The translations under genes were made by a program, and so were the position numbers. Below, in pieces: positions 6,068 through 8,133 of a stretch of DNA of 8,133 nucleotides. The notes below the pieces were generated by a model, which ran no database searches, was not told the DNA's origin, and worked only from the letters and a program-made list of their open reading frames with translations. Each line of letters starts with the position of its first letter. The first letter of the stretch is position 1. This DNA is from Acetobacteraceae bacterium (GTDB lineage: Bacteria; Pseudomonadota; Alphaproteobacteria; Acetobacterales; Acetobacteraceae), in contig PLSZ01000619.1 of assembly GCA_003164305.1 (NCBI GenBank), positions 1 to 8,133 on the forward strand. Direction: 5' to 3'.

Positions 6068-6165
6068 ACGCCCGGATGCTGACAGCGGCCGATGAAGACG
6101 AGGTAAATGTCCGGCCTGGCGAAGGATTAACCGCGCCCGGGGACGCGAACCCCCGTCGATCCCAC

Positions 6166-6324
6166 GTCACGGTTCGGCACGCCCGGACCATCGGCACGAA
6201 CACACGAGGCGAGAACCCACGTCATGGTTCGGCTTGACCGGACCATCGGCACAAACACACCGGTGAGAACCCTCGTCATGGTCCGGCTCGACCGGACCAT
6301 CAGCACATGCACACCGGTGAGAGC
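6166..6324. repeat. Three-unit 54-55 nt array of palindromic repeats
   Basis: Three direct units start at 6166, 6221 and 6275. Each begins with the 27-nt GGTCCGG-type palindrome (6166-6192, 6221-6247, 6275-6301) and continues with a conserved spacer containing GGCAC or AGCAC and, in units 2 and 3, the 8-bp palindrome CACCGGTG (6258-6265, 6312-6319). Unit 3 has a perfect stem. Unit 2 has one G-T wobble. Unit 1 has lost the stem and loop match in part. A fainter partial unit may precede it near 6141-6160. Conserved spacers show this is tandem duplication, not CRISPR. The array fills the upstream region of the barrel gene. Confidence 0.9.
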
Positions 6325-6339
6325 GATTCTGTGGACACC

Positions 6340-6366
6340 GTTGGTCCGGTGGAGCCGGACCATGAC
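6340..6366 (-). repeat. 27-nt palindromic repeat, inverted copy closing the array
   Basis: On the minus strand this reads GTCAT, stem GGTCCGG, loop CTCCA, stem CCGGACC, tail AAC in place of ATC. It faces the three direct units with 38 nt between, giving the same head-to-head arrangement as the other repeat pairs in the window. Confidence 0.85.
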
Positions 6367-6528
6367 GGTTTATCAACGACGCAGTTTCGTCGCCGATACC
6401 ACTTCGGCACCGATGCGGCCTGGCCCGACGATCCGCGGCCCCAGGCGTTATGTTGATTTCAGGCAAGCGCCGGAACAGCGGCGGATGCTCGGATCACACC
6501 CAACCCAGCCCGGGCACGACGAAGGCGA
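6367..6528. other. Gene-free stretch downstream of the efflux gene
   Basis: No gene or named element is evident. A small hairpin, CGACG (6377-6381) with CGTCG (6388-6392), is the only structure I see. There is no T-tract that would make an intrinsic terminator for the minus-strand efflux gene ending at 6529. Plus-strand open frames here run into the antisense of that gene and are treated as shadows. Confidence 0.5.
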
Positions 6529-8043
6529 CTACTGCTTCGCCACCTGCTTCGGCGCGTCCGGCAGATCCGTCTCCCAACCGCCGCCCAGAGCTTTGTACAG
6601 CACGACCAAATTCGCCGACACCGTCGTCGTGCTATCCGCCAGCAGCAACTCGTTGGACAACAAAGTCCGTTGCGTATCCAGCACGGTCAAAAAATCCGCC
6701 ACGCCCTGCGCGTACCGCGCCCGAGCCAGATCCAGCGCCCGGCGATTCTCCGCCACCGCGTCGATCAATTGCTTCCGCCGGCCTTGCTCCGACCGATACG
6801 CCGTCAGAGCGTTATCGACCTCATGCAACGCCCGCAGCACGGTCTGCTGGTACGTCACCGCCGCTTCTTTCTGCTGCGCCTCGGTCAGATGCAGCGTGGC
6901 CTTCAATCGGCCGCCCTCGAACAGCGGCACCGACAGCGTCGGCCCGATCGCGAACTCCCGCGCGTTAAACCCAAACAGCGGCGCGAACTGGATGGATTGC
7001 AGACCCGCGCTGCCACTCAAGGTCACCGACGGATAAAACGCCGCCGTCGCCACGCCGATATTCGCCGTCGCCACGTGCAACTGAGCCTCCGCCTGCCGCA
7101 CATCCGGCCGCCGTCGCGCCAGCTCCGACGGCAACCCAATCGGCACCAGCGGCGGCACGGGAGGCACCGCGCGCGGTGTCGCCAGTTCCGCGCGCAACCC
7201 GTTCGGCGGCAAGCCCAACAGCAGCGACAGCGCGTTGATCAGTTGCGCTTCTTGCTGTTCCAGCGCCGGAATTTGCGCCAGCGTCGTACTGAGCTGCGCC
7301 GACGCGTTGGCGACATCGAGGTTGGTCGTCACCCCGCCCTCGGCCCGCTGTTGCGTCAGCTTCAGGCTGTCCCGCGCGATTCCCGCGTTGTCCCGCGCGA
7401 TGCGCAACTCGGTCTGCACGCCGCGCAACGTGATATAATCCCGCGCCACCTCCGCGAGGTTGGTCAGCAGCACCCCGCGGCGTGTTTCCTCGGACACCGT
7501 GGTCGAGGCCTTGGCGGCCTCCACCGACCGGCGGATTTTGCCCCACAGGTCGAGTTCCCAGGACGCGTCGAAGCCCGCCTGAAACACGTCGAACGCATTC
7601 AGGGTATGCGAACTGAGCCCCCCCGCCGTGCTGCCGGAAATCCCCGACGCGCCGAGCGGACTGGGCGCGTTGGCGAACACGCCGACATTGGATGCCTTCT
7701 GGCGCGTGTAAGACGCATTGGCGTCGATGTTCGGCAAACCCGCCGCCCGCGCCTGGTCGTATTGCGCCCGCGACTGCTCGATCCGCAGCGCGGCGATGGC
7801 GATGTCGAGGTTCTCGTTGGCCACGCGTTGTTCCAGCGCGGTCAGCGTCGGATCCTTGAACAGCGTCCACCAGTTGGGATCGAGCGGCGCCTCCACGGTT
7901 TCGCTGACCGGCGCGGGCGGTTTGGCACCGCCGAGCCAGACGCCGGGACCGCTCCAGCCTGGCGCGGAGAAGTTTGGCCCAAGGGTGGTGCAGCCGCCCA
8001 GAGGGATAAGGGCCAGGAGAAGGGAGAGAAAACGTAAGCGCAT
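6529..8043 (-). CDS. NodT-family RND efflux outer-membrane lipoprotein
   Basis: This 504-residue TolC-like channel subunit normally joins an inner-membrane RND pump and a periplasmic adaptor to export drugs, metals or metabolites. A short lipoprotein signal ends in LGGC with Cys18 as the lipidation site, followed by TT, so outer-membrane sorting is expected. Two OEP domains cover about 60-270 and 300-490. Family signatures are SWELDLWGKIRR (161-172), GLPSELARRRPDVRQAEAQL (303-322), GVADFLTVLDTQRTLLS (447-463) and LYKALGGGW (482-490). Length is typical. The ATG at 8043 is preferred because it gives a normal lipoprotein signal; an in-frame GTG at 8058 would add five residues and lies inside an inverted repeat. 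Neither has a clear RBS. Pump and adaptor genes are not in the window and may lie beyond the right edge. Confidence 0.95.
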   Translation of the reverse strand: MRLRFLSLLLALIPLGGCTTLGPNFSAPGWSGPGVWLGGAKPPAPVSETVEAPLDPNWWTLFKDPTLTALEQRVANENLDIAIAALRIEQSRAQYDQARAAGLPNIDANASYTRQKASNVGVFANAPSPLGASGISGSTAGGLSSHTLNAFDVFQAGFDASWELDLWGKIRRSVEAAKASTTVSEETRRGVLLTNLAEVARDYITLRGVQTELRIARDNAGIARDSLKLTQQRAEGGVTTNLDVANASAQLSTTLAQIPALEQQEAQLINALSLLLGLPPNGLRAELATPRAVPPVPPLVPIGLPSELARRRPDVRQAEAQLHVATANIGVATAAFYPSVTLSGSAGLQSIQFAPLFGFNAREFAIGPTLSVPLFEGGRLKATLHLTEAQQKEAAVTYQQTVLRALHEVDNALTAYRSEQGRRKQLIDAVAENRRALDLARARYAQGVADFLTVLDTQRTLLSNELLLADSTTTVSANLVVLYKALGGGWETDLPDAPKQVAKQ

Positions 8044-8050
8044 GGGGTCG

Positions 8051-8097
8051 GCTTGCACGACGGGACGGCATCGCGCAAGCGTTGACGAGCCTTGCGC
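8051..8097. promoter_or_regulatory. Cluster of three inverted half-sites upstream of the efflux gene
   Basis: A 10-bp inverted repeat, GCTTGCACGA (8051-8060) and TCGCGCAAGC (8071-8080), has one mismatch and a 10-nt spacer. A third half-site, CTTGCGC (8091-8097), pairs with GCGCAAG (8073-8079) across 11 nt. The dyad starts 7 nt upstream of the preferred ATG. It resembles an operator for a dimeric repressor, as often found before efflux genes, but could also be a hairpin in a longer transcript. No regulator gene is present in the window. Confidence 0.45.
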
Positions 8098-8100
8098 CTC

Positions 8101-8127
8101 GACATCCTCCGGCCTGGCCGGAGGATC
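8101..8127 (+). repeat. 27-nt palindromic repeat (CCTCCGG type)
   Basis: Head GACAT (one base from GTCAT), stem CCTCCGG, loop CCTGG, stem CCGGAGG, tail ATC. It is the last full copy in the window and may mark the boundary with the next gene to the right. Confidence 0.8.
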
Positions 8128-8133
8128 GGTAGC

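Noticed and set aside
6127..6363. Minus-strand small protein with repeated MVRSSRTMT segments
   Set aside because: The peptide repeats come directly from translating the palindromic array. There is no RBS and no independent coding evidence.
6166..6366. CRISPR-like array of 27-nt repeats with about 27-nt spacers
   Set aside because: The spacers are also conserved between units, only three units exist, and the repeat is the same palindrome found dispersed elsewhere in the window. No cas gene is present.
6453..6466. FNR-like sequence TTGATTTCAGGCAA
   Set aside because: The second half-site is mismatched (GCAA in place of TCAA), and no gene starts downstream in a suitable orientation.
6529..8058. 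GTG start at 8058 for the efflux lipoprotein
   Set aside because: It adds five residues (MQADP, with no benefit to the signal) before a normal lipoprotein signal, has no RBS, and lies inside the inverted repeat. ATG at 8043 is preferred, though not proven.

Overview
The window is GC-rich DNA (codon third positions mostly G or C) with six protein genes and an unusually dense set of short palindromic intergenic repeats. Gene content suggests an alphaproteobacterium, probably Rhodospirillales/Acetobacteraceae. That placement is inferred from the FNR/FixK-type site, the polysaccharide-type beta-barrel next to a WecG/TagA glycosyltransferase, the NodT-type efflux lipoprotein and the repeat style. 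No rRNA, tRNA or marker gene confirms it.

Left part (1-1015, minus strand): the N-terminal 86 codons of an M81-family (MlrC-like) metallopeptidase run off the left edge, preceded by a 217-residue protein of unknown function in the same orientation. A good sigma70-type promoter (1051-1079) lies just upstream of the latter.

Divergent intergenic region (1016-1482): it holds that promoter, five perfect or near-perfect tandem copies of a 14-bp unit, a small nested inverted-repeat block, a head-to-head pair of palindromic repeats, a half copy, a C6G6 palindrome and an FNR/FixK-like box 64-77 nt upstream of the next gene.

Middle (1483-3941, plus strand): a CBS-CBS-BON protein, then about 575 nt without a gene containing two 95%-identical 124-nt hairpin modules, then a secreted YVTN/lactonase-type beta-propeller protein.

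Right-middle (3975-6067, minus strand): a two-gene unit of an outer-membrane beta-barrel protein and a WecG/TagA/CpsF glycosyltransferase, overlapping by GTGA and probably translationally coupled. The glycosyltransferase converges on the propeller gene, and its last residues are encoded by a palindromic repeat. These two genes probably serve a surface or secreted polysaccharide.

Right (6068-8133): a gene-free stretch with a 54-55 nt tandem array of the palindromic repeat, then a NodT-type outer-membrane efflux lipoprotein (minus strand) with a cluster of inverted half-sites just upstream, and one more palindromic repeat at the edge.

I see no phage, CRISPR, toxin-antitoxin or complete mobile element. 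The genes belong to known families. The least ordinary content is the family of 27-nt palindromes (12 full copies plus a half in 8.1 kb), whose stems differ between subfamilies by compensatory changes while head, loop and tail stay constant.
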